A stretch of 64,000 nt of DNA, taken from Selenomonas sp. F0473 (lineage in GTDB: Bacteria; Bacillota; Negativicutes; Selenomonadales; Selenomonadaceae). The notes beneath the pieces are model-generated. The model searched no databases. It was not told the DNA's origin and saw only the letters and a program-made list of their open reading frames with translations. Shown here piece after piece: positions 44,386 through 51,836 of the stretch. Location: NCBI RefSeq assembly GCF_000315545.1, contig NZ_JH992902.1, positions 717,280 through 781,279 of the forward strand, in the 5' to 3' direction. Both the position numbers and the translations under genes were made by a program. The number at the start of each line of letters is the position of its first letter. The stretch's first letter is position 1.

Positions 44386-44595
44386 TCAGTGTCGCAAGAT
44401 ACTCTCTGCCGCCCTCCTCGATGCGCGTTCTACCGGCATCTCATTATCCAGCATGCCGAGAATCACAGGCTTTAGCCGGCACATACAATGTGGATGAACG
44501 GGCAGTAAGGGAACTTTATCCTTCGGGAATATGCCTGCGCCCATACAAAAAGGACGCCGCCAGTATAGCAATACCCTTTTGCGCTGTGATTCACT
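44386..44595 (-). pseudogene. Fragment of a phage minor-capsid/head-morphogenesis gene
   Basis: The frame reads LSESQRKRVLLYWRRPFCMG followed by AGIFPKDKVPLLPVHPHCMC and RLKPV, closing at 44386. The VHPHCMCRLKPV end resembles the Cys/His tail of SPP1 gp7-type head morphogenesis (minor capsid) proteins. A stop codon lies in frame just upstream of 44595, and there is no ribosome site or ATG at the 5' end. The main body of the gene is therefore gone and only about 70 codons remain. It overlaps the end of the preceding small gene in another frame, consistent with a deletion joint. Confidence 0.5.
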
Positions 44596-44773
44596 CAGTT
44601 TTTATTATGCGTGCGGCACGCGCAGGGTCTTTCTTGACGATAGCCGCGAAGGACTTAATCATCTCCCACTCATCGTCAGAGGCTCTCGTCTGCCTCTGTT
44701 TGCGCAGCTGTCCGTCGGGAGACGTACGCGGCCGCCCTGCCCCTTCGCGTACGCCACCCCATCCGCTAGTCAT
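44591..44773 (-). CDS. Small phage-type protein with a 'GAGRP' N-terminus
   Basis: A 60-residue basic protein: TSGWGGVREGAGRPRTSPDG, then SDDEWEMIKSFAAIVKKDPARAARIIKTE. The GGxREGAGRP start followed by a short helical region is common in small proteins of prophages and integrative elements and may bind nucleic acid. GGAGG lies seven bases before the ATG at 44773. It overlaps the upstream membrane-protein gene by eight bases. Its downstream partner is a capsid-gene fragment, so it is probably part of a decayed prophage. The function is unknown. Confidence 0.6.
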   Translation of the reverse strand: MTSGWGGVREGAGRPRTSPDGQLRKQRQTRASDDEWEMIKSFAAIVKKDPARAARIIKTE

Positions 44774-45146
44774 GGCGCAGCCTCCAATATGCGACCCATG
44801 CGGACAGCATGACACCGACACCAACACCTAACAGCCAATCTAACCACTGTATGGTATCCGCCCTGCGCACAATCAATACAAGCATCACAACCGAGAAAAA
44901 TAATATTGTCTTCACCATTTGCCATGTGATAGAATGTCCACAGGGCAAGGGCGATTGCACGCCCCCCTTTCCTGCGGCTCCGCTGTCAGTTATTTGCGTT
45001 TCCTGCGCTTTCGACTGCGGGGCTTTTTCTTTTTGGATTTTTCTTTCGGCGCTCCTTTGCTCAAGACATTTACTGAGCTTGTGGCCCCCTTCTCCTACCG
45101 TTATCAGCGCAGCGGCGAGGTCGATGTAATCCGTCTTTTCTATCAC
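44766..45146 (-). CDS. Small membrane protein, prophage-associated (126 aa)
   Basis: A 126-residue protein with a hydrophilic, Lys/Gln-rich first half (IEKTDYIDLAAALITVGEGG, HKLSKCLEQRSAERKIQKEK) and two membrane helices near the C-terminus (about 77-93 and 99-119). The start is a GTG at 45146 with AAGGAGG eight bases upstream; the frame's earlier GTG at 45155 overlaps that ribosome site. It is the first gene of the minus-strand small-gene cluster. The size and two-helix layout recall a holin or another phage membrane protein, but no family is recognised. Confidence 0.55.
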   Translation of the reverse strand: MIEKTDYIDLAAALITVGEGGHKLSKCLEQRSAERKIQKEKAPQSKAQETQITDSGAAGKGGVQSPLPCGHSITWQMVKTILFFSVVMLVLIVRRADTIQWLDWLLGVGVGVMLSAWVAYWRLRHD

Positions 45147-45159
45147 ATGTCTCACCTCC

Positions 45160-45450
45160 TTTCTATGGCTTTATTATATCATCTCCTCTTGCTTTCGTCA
45201 TTTTTTCAAGATAATTGATAAGGCGATACAGGATGTTTGTCAAACGCTTATCCCACTGTCCTATCGTTGGACGTATACCATCCCATCGATTCATATCTCG
45301 CGTGTTCATAGTCAGCATTTATCGTTTCTTTCATAATAAAGATTTTCTCCAAGTTTCTTCCGGTATTTGCAAACGTATCTTTTCGAATACAACATATGAA
45401 TATATAAGTACTTTCACATAAAAGCAAAATATTTAGATAAAATTATGTAA
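45160..45450. other. AT-rich intergenic region without a recognisable gene
   Basis: About 290 bases between the start of the small-gene cluster (minus) and the promoter of the next operon (plus). Short frames here have no ribosome site and no protein-like composition. The upstream part must contain the promoter of the minus-strand cluster, but no clear hexamer pair was picked out. Confidence 0.5.
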
Positions 45451-45455
45451 TCCCA

Positions 45456-45485
45456 TTGACATTTTTCTGAGAAACATTATATACT
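45456..45485 (+). promoter_or_regulatory. Promoter of the nickel/peptide-type ABC operon
   Basis: TTGACA (45456-45461) and TATACT (45480-45485) with an 18-base spacer (or TATATA with 16), about 70 bases before the first permease. A consensus -35 suggests strong basal expression unless repressed. Confidence 0.75.
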
Positions 45486-45552
45486 ATGTATTCATTTATC
45501 GTATTTATATCTAAGAGTTTATAAAACCTACGCGAAGGAGGTGCACGCGCCG

Positions 45553-46479
45553 ATGAAAACGCTCTTGCAGCGATGTTTGCAGTTCATCCCCGTCTTTTTC
45601 GGCATCACGCTTCTCTCGTTCGGTCTGCTCTACATCGCGCCGAGCGATCCGGTCAGCATACGCCTCTCTGCAGGCGGGATCAGCGCGGATCCGCAGGTCG
45701 TGCTGCGGATGCGGGCGGAGATGGGCCTCGACGAACCGTTCCTCGTGCAGTACGGCATGTGGCTGGAGCGCTTCGTGCAGGGGGATATGGGCCGGTCGTA
45801 CATGACGGATCTGCCGGTGGCGCAGACTTTCCTGCAGGCGCTCCCCTACACGCTCCGTATGGCGGGCGCCGCCATGCTGCTCACGCTCCTCATCTCCCTG
45901 CCGATCGGCATCGGGATCGCCGCGTGCCGCGGCAGCCGCGCGGACTACGGGGTTCGCCTGCTGACGTTCATCGTGAGCGCGACGCCGAGCTTCATCGTAG
46001 CGATTGTCCTCATGTTCATTTTTTCGTACCGGCTCGGCTGGATCCCGGTGCTCGCGACGACGAAGCCCATCGGCATGGTGCTGCCGTCGGCGGCGCTCGC
46101 TATCGTCATGTCCTCGCGCTATATCCGGCAGGTTCGCGCGGCGGCGCTCGACGAGCTCGACAAGGACTACATCGTCGGGCTGCGCGCGCGCGGCATCCCC
46201 GAGCGGCAAATCCTCTTTCGGAGCGTCCTCAAGAACATCATGGTTATCGTCATCACGCTGACGGGCATCTCGGTCGGCTCTCTGCTCGGCGGCACAGTCA
46301 TCGTTGAGACGATTTTCAATTGGTCGGGCATCGGACACCTCATCATGACGGCAATCAGCAACCGCGACTACCCCATCGTGCAGGCGGTGGTCGTCTGGAT
46401 GGCGCTTGCCTTCTTCTGCGTGAACCTGCTCGCAGATCTGTCGTACCGGTATTTCAATCCGAGAATCAAGGATCTATAA
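45553..46479 (+). CDS. nikB: ABC transporter permease 1, nickel/peptide (NikB/DppB) family
   Basis: A 308-residue inner-membrane permease with six hydrophobic segments. The first (FIPVFFGITLLSFGLLYIAP) and the large periplasmic loop (RAEMGLDEPFLVQYGMWLERFVQGDMGRSY) are hallmarks of DppB/NikB proteins. The ATPase-contacting EAA loop lies at LDKDYIVGLRARGIPERQI. The ATG at 45553 follows AGGAGGTG by ten bases; a GTG inside that site is unlikely to be used. It heads the order permease-permease-binding protein-fused ATPase. Substrate assignment (nickel, other metal chelate, or peptide) is not possible from the permease alone; the symbol is by analogy. Confidence 0.85.
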   Translation: MKTLLQRCLQFIPVFFGITLLSFGLLYIAPSDPVSIRLSAGGISADPQVVLRMRAEMGLDEPFLVQYGMWLERFVQGDMGRSYMTDLPVAQTFLQALPYTLRMAGAAMLLTLLISLPIGIGIAACRGSRADYGVRLLTFIVSATPSFIVAIVLMFIFSYRLGWIPVLATTKPIGMVLPSAALAIVMSSRYIRQVRAAALDELDKDYIVGLRARGIPERQILFRSVLKNIMVIVITLTGISVGSLLGGTVIVETIFNWSGIGHLIMTAISNRDYPIVQAVVVWMALAFFCVNLLADLSYRYFNPRIKDL

Positions 46480-46483
46480 AACG

Positions 46484-47323
46484 ATGCGCATACCAACCAT
46501 GAAACGACTGCCGCCGGCATTCTGGCTGCCGGCCCTGCTGAGCGGGCTCGTGCTCCTCATCGCCCTGTTTTCCGCGCAGCTCGCGCCGTACGACCCGTAT
46601 GCGACGGACCCGCAGATGATCCTCGCGCCGCCGTCAGGCGATCATATCTTCGGCACGGACAACTACGGCAGAGATATTCTATCGCGGACCCTCGCCGGCG
46701 GGAAAACGTCCATTTTTTCGGCGCTCTTTATCGTGCTCGCCGCCTCTTCGCTCGGCAGCCTCGTCGGTCTCCTCGCAGGATACTATCGGGGACGGGCAGA
46801 CGCCGTGCTCATGCGCGTGACGGATATCTTTCAGGCGTTCCCCGACATCGTGCTCGCGATTGCGGTCGCAGGCGTCCTCGGCGGCGGCCTCTTCAACGCG
46901 GTGCTCGCGCTCGTCGCAACGACGTGGACGCAGTACGCGCGTATTGCGCGCGGCGCGGCGATTGCTGCCAAAGAGGAGACGTACGTCCACGCGGCGCGTC
47001 TCAGCGGGTGCGGCGACGTGCGCATCCTGCTCCTGCACATTCTGCCGAACGTCGCGGGTCCCCTGGTCGTCACCGCCGTGCTCCACGTCAGCACCATGAT
47101 GATGGGCCTCGCGGGGCTCTCCTTCCTCGGCATCGGCGTCCAAATTCCCGCGGCGGAATGGGGCGCGATGATCAGTGAAGGACAAAGGTATCTCCAACAG
47201 GCGCCGTGGGCCGCGCTCGCACCGAGCTGCGTCATGGTCGCCGTGATGATGCTCTTTAACCTGTTCGGCGATCAGGTACGTGATCTGCTGGACCCCAAGC
47301 TGCGGGAAAGACGCGCAGACTGA
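46484..47323 (+). CDS. nikC: ABC transporter permease 2, nickel/peptide (NikC/DppC) family
   Basis: A 279-residue partner permease. It has the N-terminal helix (FWLPALLSGLVLLIALFSAQLAP), then the DppC/NikC signature YATDPQMILAPPSGDHIFGTDNYGRDILSRTLAGGKTS. The EAA loop is AAKEETYVHAARLSGCGDVRILLLHILPNV, and the C-terminus PKLRERRAD is typical. It starts four bases after the nikB-like stop. The two permeases would form a heterodimeric channel. The following gene encodes the binding protein after a 43-base gap. Confidence 0.87.
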   Translation: MRIPTMKRLPPAFWLPALLSGLVLLIALFSAQLAPYDPYATDPQMILAPPSGDHIFGTDNYGRDILSRTLAGGKTSIFSALFIVLAASSLGSLVGLLAGYYRGRADAVLMRVTDIFQAFPDIVLAIAVAGVLGGGLFNAVLALVATTWTQYARIARGAAIAAKEETYVHAARLSGCGDVRILLLHILPNVAGPLVVTAVLHVSTMMMGLAGLSFLGIGVQIPAAEWGAMISEGQRYLQQAPWAALAPSCVMVAVMMLFNLFGDQVRDLLDPKLRERRAD

Positions 47324-47366
47324 CATGCCGTCTTGTTGTATAAAAGTTTGTCATAGGAGGTAAACC

Positions 47367-48899
47367 ATGAAATTTAATTTTCGGAAAGCCCTATGCGCCG
47401 TGCTGATGGCCGCTGTGCCGCTCGCCGCGGCCGGCTGCGGCGGATCGGATACGTCGGCGGACGGCGGGAAGAAGATCGTCCATGTGGGCGGCACCGTCGC
47501 TGTCTCAACGGGTACCATGGATCCGGCGAAGGAGTGGAACGGCTGGTCTGCCGTCCGCTACGGCGTCGGCGAGACGCTGTTCCGGCTGGACGACGCGCTG
47601 CAGCCGCAGCCGTGGCTCGCGGAAAAGGCAGAGAATCTCGAGCCGACCGTATGGCGCATCACGCTGAAGGAGGGCGTCACCTTCTCCAACGGAGAGAAGA
47701 TGACCGCCGATAAGGTCATCGCCTCTCTCAAGCGCACGGCGGAGCTCAATGACCGTGCGGTATGGCTGAAGGACGCCGTGTTCACCGCGGAGGGAAATAC
47801 CGTCACGATCAAGACGAAAGAGCCGAACGCGACGCTCGTCAACGACCTCTCTGACCCGTACGCCGTCATTCTCGACGTTGCGGGCACGATGGACTTCGAC
47901 AATGCCCCCGTCGGCACGGGCCCGTTCGTGATGACCTCATTTGAGGCCGGCAAATCCGCGGTCATGGAGAAAAACACAAAGTATTGGGACGGCGACGTGA
48001 AGGTCGACGGCCTCGAATACACGAGGATCGCGGATTTCAACACGCTCGCGATGGCGCTCCAGTCGGGCGAGATCGACGTGGCGCTCGACCTCAGCCCCGA
48101 GAGCGCGGAGACGATCGCGCAGTCGGATCAGTTCACGGTGGTCAAGACGCCGCAGACGCGCACCTATCAGCTCTATTTCAATCTTGATAAACTGACCGAA
48201 CCCGCCGTGCGCGAAGCGATCATGTACGGTGTGGACAAAAAGACCATCGGCGACGACGTACTGAAGGGCGCCATGACGCCGTCCGGCAGCGCGTTCCTCG
48301 CTGCGACGCCGTTCGGCGATCCCGCGCTGAAGCTCCGTTCCTACGATCCGGAGAAGGCGAAAGCAGTGCTCGCCGCAGCCGGCTATGCGGACAGCGACGG
48401 CGACGGCATTGTCGAAAAGAACGGCAAACCGCTGACCGTCGAGATGGGCGTCTACAAGCGCCTCTTTAACGAAAATATCACAACGGAGATGCAGGCGCAG
48501 CTGAAGAAGATCGGCATCAACGTGCAGATCACCGCGCACGAGAAGGCGAATTACCTCAAGCCCGGCGATTTCGAAATGTCGCTCTACTCCGTCATCACGA
48601 TGCCGACCGGCGATCCGTACGCCTTCCTGCGCGACGTCATGAGCACACAGGGCGTCGCCAACTTCAGCCGCTACAACAATCCGGCCGTGCAGAGCATGCT
48701 CGCAGAACTCCCCAACACCTTTGATTTCGCGAAGCGCGTCGCGCTCGTCAACCGCATTCAGCAGCAGGCAATCGACGACGGCGCGATGGATTTCATCGGC
48801 TTCAACAACATGCAGGCCGGCATCTCGAAGCACGTGACGGGATTCCTGACGACGCCCAGCGACTACTATCAGGCGTCGAAGGATCTCGACAAGCATTGA
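47367..48899 (+). CDS. nikA: Solute-binding lipoprotein, family 5 (nickel/peptide/opine type)
   Basis: A 510-residue binding protein of the SBP_bac_5 family. The signal ends in the lipobox AAAGC, so it is lipid-anchored. Family landmarks: GVGETLFRLDDALQPQPWLAEKAENLEPTVWRITLKEGVTFSNGE, GTGPFVMTSFEAGKSAVMEKNTKYW, and YDPEKAKAVLAAAGYADSDGDG. The modest size and similarity of layout to NikA/CntA-type proteins, plus fused ATPases, make a nickel or metallophore role possible, but peptides are not excluded. AGGAGGTAAACC precedes the ATG. The solute-binding protein follows both permeases, an unusual order compared with the common binding-protein-first layout. Confidence 0.85.
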   Translation: MKFNFRKALCAVLMAAVPLAAAGCGGSDTSADGGKKIVHVGGTVAVSTGTMDPAKEWNGWSAVRYGVGETLFRLDDALQPQPWLAEKAENLEPTVWRITLKEGVTFSNGEKMTADKVIASLKRTAELNDRAVWLKDAVFTAEGNTVTIKTKEPNATLVNDLSDPYAVILDVAGTMDFDNAPVGTGPFVMTSFEAGKSAVMEKNTKYWDGDVKVDGLEYTRIADFNTLAMALQSGEIDVALDLSPESAETIAQSDQFTVVKTPQTRTYQLYFNLDKLTEPAVREAIMYGVDKKTIGDDVLKGAMTPSGSAFLAATPFGDPALKLRSYDPEKAKAVLAAAGYADSDGDGIVEKNGKPLTVEMGVYKRLFNENITTEMQAQLKKIGINVQITAHEKANYLKPGDFEMSLYSVITMPTGDPYAFLRDVMSTQGVANFSRYNNPAVQSMLAELPNTFDFAKRVALVNRIQQQAIDDGAMDFIGFNNMQAGISKHVTGFLTTPSDYYQASKDLDKH

Positions 48900-48931
48900 G
48901 CCCGTTCACGAAGGGCCGAGGAGACAGAGGG

Positions 48932-50578
48932 ATGCGGGAACTCCTGCGCATTGACCACCTGACAGCAGGCTACGGCGGCAGCTCCGTGATCCGGGACATT
49001 CATCTATCCCTGTGCCCGGGCGAAGTGCTCGGCATCGTCGGTGAGAGCGGCAGCGGAAAATCGACGCTCTTAAAGGCCGTCGCACAGATCCGCGGGCTCG
49101 CTGCGGATATCCTTGCGGGCAGCGTACACTTTGCGGGGCGCGATATGGCCGCGGTCTCTGTGGCGGACAAGCGCCGCCTGCACGGGGAAGAACTCGCGAT
49201 GGTGTTCCAATATGCGAGCGCCTCGCTGAACCCGTCGCGGACGATCGGCGCGCAGCTCAAAGAAGCTGTGCGGGCACATGAAAAGCGCCCGCCCGACGAG
49301 ATTCGTGCGCGCGCGGAGGACGTGTTCGGCGGCATGGGGTTTTCGGATGTGGACCGCATTCTTGCGGCGTATCCGTTCGAGCTCTCGGGCGGCATGGCGC
49401 AGCGTGCGGCAATCGCGCTCGCCGTGATCCTGCGCCCGCAGCTCCTCCTTGCCGACGAACCCACGTCGGCGCTCGACGCAACGATTCAGCTACAGGTGCT
49501 GGACGAACTGCGTGCGCTGAAGGACCGGACGGGAACGGCCATCCTCCTCATCACCCACAACATCGGCGTCGTGCGGCACATCGCCGACCGCGTCGCCGTC
49601 ATGTCCGGCGGCTGCATCGTCGAACAGGGCAATGTAGCGGAGGTCCTCGGAAACCCACAGCATCCATATACGCGGGAACTGCTTGCGGCCGTACCGAAGA
49701 TGTCCGCGACACATACGGACTGCGACCGCAAAGATCATACAGAGAAAAATACCGTCCCTATAGCCTCCCCCGTCCGAGCGGGGGAGGGGGGCCGCGTAAG
49801 CGGTGGAAGGGGCGCCCATTTCGAAGATCTCCTGCGCTTTGACAACGTCTCCATGCACTTTGACGATGCGGCGGGACGTGTGCAGGCAATCAATGGCATC
49901 TCCTTTTCCCTCGGGCGGCGCGAACTCCTCGGCATCGTCGGCGAAAGCGGCAGCGGTAAATCCACCGTTGCAAAGCTCCTCACGGGGCTGCATCTGCCGA
50001 CGGGCGGGAATATCTTCCTCGACGGCAGGGACATCACGCGCACAAACAGAAAGGAGCGGCGCGCGCTCTACACGCGCATCCAGATGGTGTTTCAGGACGC
50101 GCCCGGCTCGTTCAACCCGCGCCGCACCATCGGTGCGATGATCGGCGAGACCATCTGCCGCCTGTGCGCGCCTGATGGCCGCCGGACGGAGGAACGCGTC
50201 GCCGCCCTCCTCTCTGAGGTGGGGCTGCCCGCATCCTATGCGCGTCGCTACCCGCACGAGATGAGCGGGGGCGAATGCCAGCGTGCCGCGATTGCGCGCG
50301 CAATGGCGGTGCATCCCGATATTCTCCTGTGCGATGAGGCGACCTCGGCGCTCGACGTCTCCGTGCAGGCAAAAATCGTGTCCCTCCTGCTCCATCTGCA
50401 GAAAGAACACGGCATGAGCCTCATCTTCATCTCGCACGATTTGCCCCTCGTAAGTTCTATCGCGGAACGCGTGCTCATCATGCGCGCGGGGCGCATCGTC
50501 GAGGAGGGCACGCCGCGCCGCGTCCTCACGAATCCCACGGACGAATACACCAAAAATCTCCTGCGCGCGGCGCTGTGA
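48932..50578 (+). CDS. Fused dual ABC ATPase (NikD-NikE/DppD-DppF type)
   Basis: A 548-residue protein carrying two complete ABC ATPase domains that are usually separate subunits. Domain 1 (about 1-255): Walker A GESGSGKSTLLKAV, signature LSGGMAQRAAIALAV, Walker B LLLADEPTSALD. Domain 2 (about 300-548): GESGSGKSTVAKLL, MSGGECQRAAIARAM, DILLCDEATSALD. The linker (about 262-300) includes the stretch IASPVRAGEGGRVSGGRGAH, encoded by a palindromic repeat carried in frame (49759-49817). The start at 48932 (MRELLRID) follows GAGGAG/GAGGG; the frame's TTG at 48896 overlaps the nikA stop. It would energise the two upstream permeases. Confidence 0.9.
   Translation: MRELLRIDHLTAGYGGSSVIRDIHLSLCPGEVLGIVGESGSGKSTLLKAVAQIRGLAADILAGSVHFAGRDMAAVSVADKRRLHGEELAMVFQYASASLNPSRTIGAQLKEAVRAHEKRPPDEIRARAEDVFGGMGFSDVDRILAAYPFELSGGMAQRAAIALAVILRPQLLLADEPTSALDATIQLQVLDELRALKDRTGTAILLITHNIGVVRHIADRVAVMSGGCIVEQGNVAEVLGNPQHPYTRELLAAVPKMSATHTDCDRKDHTEKNTVPIASPVRAGEGGRVSGGRGAHFEDLLRFDNVSMHFDDAAGRVQAINGISFSLGRRELLGIVGESGSGKSTVAKLLTGLHLPTGGNIFLDGRDITRTNRKERRALYTRIQMVFQDAPGSFNPRRTIGAMIGETICRLCAPDGRRTEERVAALLSEVGLPASYARRYPHEMSGGECQRAAIARAMAVHPDILLCDEATSALDVSVQAKIVSLLLHLQKEHGMSLIFISHDLPLVSSIAERVLIMRAGRIVEEGTPRRVLTNPTDEYTKNLLRAAL
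49759..49817. repeat. Palindromic repeat element inside the fused ATPase gene
   Basis: The stretch holds CCTCCCCCG-TCCGAG-CGGGGGAGG (perfect 9-bp stem, 49764-49787), a second small stem CCGC-GTAA-GCGG (49792-49803), then GGAAGGGGCGCC. Its composition (G/C runs) is unlike the flanking codons, and it resembles short interspersed palindromic elements common between genes in Negativicutes and other Firmicutes. Here it is inside a coding frame without breaking it. Confidence 0.6.
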
Positions 50579-50590
50579 CGCCGCGGCATT

Positions 50591-50640
50591 ATAAAGACAG
50601 CCCTACATACACTGAAACCGTATGCGGGGCTGTCTTTATT
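50591..50640 (+). terminator. Terminator of the nickel/peptide ABC operon
   Basis: ATAAAGACAGCCC...GGGCTGTCTTTAT, a 13-bp outer stem extended by CATA/TATG, with a T-rich 3' side, just after the ATPase stop. Confidence 0.85.
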
Positions 50641-50720
50641 TTATGGTATGAATGCAACTATTCTCTCAGCGTGAGAAAAATTTCAAGATATGCGCACATG
50701 GTAGAATTGCCGGATAGTAA

Positions 50721-50844
50721 ATGAGGCGTCAGCGCTAATGCATCGCTGGGAATGAGGAGAATGCGAGCGAAGGCGTAGATGAAACCTACGTCGAGCGACG
50801 CATTCGACGATATGACGAAGCTAGGCGCAGCGATCACGCTTCAT
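50721..50844. repeat. Nested inverted-repeat element (structured RNA or mobile repeat)
   Basis: Non-coding, about 124 bases. Outer stem ATGAGGCGT (50721-50729) with ACGCTTCAT (50836-50844); next ATCGCTG (50742-50748) with CAGCGAT (50828-50834); inner GAATGCG (50759-50765) with CGCATTC (50799-50805); apical CGTAG (50774-50778) with CTACG (50786-50790). All arms nest in order, giving one long branched hairpin. It lies between a terminator and the 3' end of a convergent gene. No known RNA family was recognised. Confidence 0.6.
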
Positions 50845-50847
50845 GCC

Positions 50848-51621
50848 TTATCCGCCGACCCAATAGAAGATAATATGCGTCCCATCCTCTGATATGCCAA
50901 TGATATTGGCGCGCGGACGACTCGGATCGTCGCCGATATCCCAAACGTAAAAAACGAATTTTTCCTTCAATACGCCCAACTTCGCAGGATGGGGCACATA
51001 ATCGATAAACAGGCGCTGCCACAGAGGAAGCGCCTTGAACCGCGGCACAGCCGCCGCTTCGTCCACACGAATCTCGGGGACGCCGATCACATTGTTGATG
51101 CGGGAACTCCTCGTGCGCATCTCCGCGCGTTCCCGCGCCATCGTATCATACGGACGGATATTTTCTTTTGCATCACGATAGGAAAGATACGCCTCGTCCT
51201 CCCCGGGGCCGAAGGCGATCTTGCTCCACACCTGCACATCGTAAGCGCTCTCCGGGATCTCTTTTGGGAAAAAAGCCCGCCGCACGCGCGTATAATTTTC
51301 CCTGCCGTTCGGCGAAAAATCAGGATAGATAAAAAACTCAATAATAATAAACGCAACCGTCACGACGACCGTAAAAAAGGGAAATCCCACACTCCATAAT
51401 GTCTGTCCCCATCCCCTACACCGCCGCACAGCAAGGTAGGCCGATACGGTACAGAGCGCCATGAGCCGGCTAACGGAGACCGCGCCCCATGTGCTCAGGA
51501 GCAGGACACACCCCCACCCCAGCAAAAATAAGACAGCCGGTATGTTGAACGCGCGCAGGTCGCCCCAAAGTATGTGAAGTGCGCGCCCAAATCCCCGCAC
51601 AAGTCGTTTTGTCCGCATCAT
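50848..51621 (-). CDS. Hypothetical membrane protein (257 aa)
   Basis: A 257-residue protein of unrecognised family. The N-terminal third has three hydrophobic segments (about 24-42, 44-63, 75-97); the remainder is hydrophilic with conserved-looking aromatic stretches (FVFYVWDIGDDPSRPRANII and GISEDGTHIIFYWVGG at the end). The latter suggest a soluble beta-rich domain that would face one side of the membrane. AAGGGA precedes the ATG. It is a single gene with an AT-rich upstream region, converging on the ABC operon. No function is proposed. Confidence 0.65.
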   Translation of the reverse strand: MMRTKRLVRGFGRALHILWGDLRAFNIPAVLFLLGWGCVLLLSTWGAVSVSRLMALCTVSAYLAVRRCRGWGQTLWSVGFPFFTVVVTVAFIIIEFFIYPDFSPNGRENYTRVRRAFFPKEIPESAYDVQVWSKIAFGPGEDEAYLSYRDAKENIRPYDTMARERAEMRTRSSRINNVIGVPEIRVDEAAAVPRFKALPLWQRLFIDYVPHPAKLGVLKEKFVFYVWDIGDDPSRPRANIIGISEDGTHIIFYWVGG

Positions 51622-51778
51622 AAAACAATCCCTTATACAATTTCATCCCGGCTATCATAGCACATATATTAAATTTAAAAAAGCATTTATTATAAAAATA
51701 AAAGAAAATATTATAAATCAAGATGAACGAAACAGCCGTGATGTGACCACGGTTGTCATACCGCAAAATCCGCCGCAC

Positions 51779-51814
51779 ACAAAAGCGCCTGCCGCAACCG
51801 GGCAGACGCCTTTT
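51779..51814 (-). terminator. Terminator after hcp
   Basis: On the minus strand AAAAGGCGTCTGCC-CGGTTGC-GGCAGGCGCTTTT, an almost perfect stem with one bulge and T-rich end, 23 bases after the hcp stop. Confidence 0.75.
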
Positions 51815-51836
51815 CTATACACAGATCGTTATTGAA

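Noticed and set aside
45215-45421. 68-codon frame in the AT-rich gap before the ABC operon
   Set aside because: No ribosome site, composition unlike neighbouring proteins and it ends near a strong promoter.
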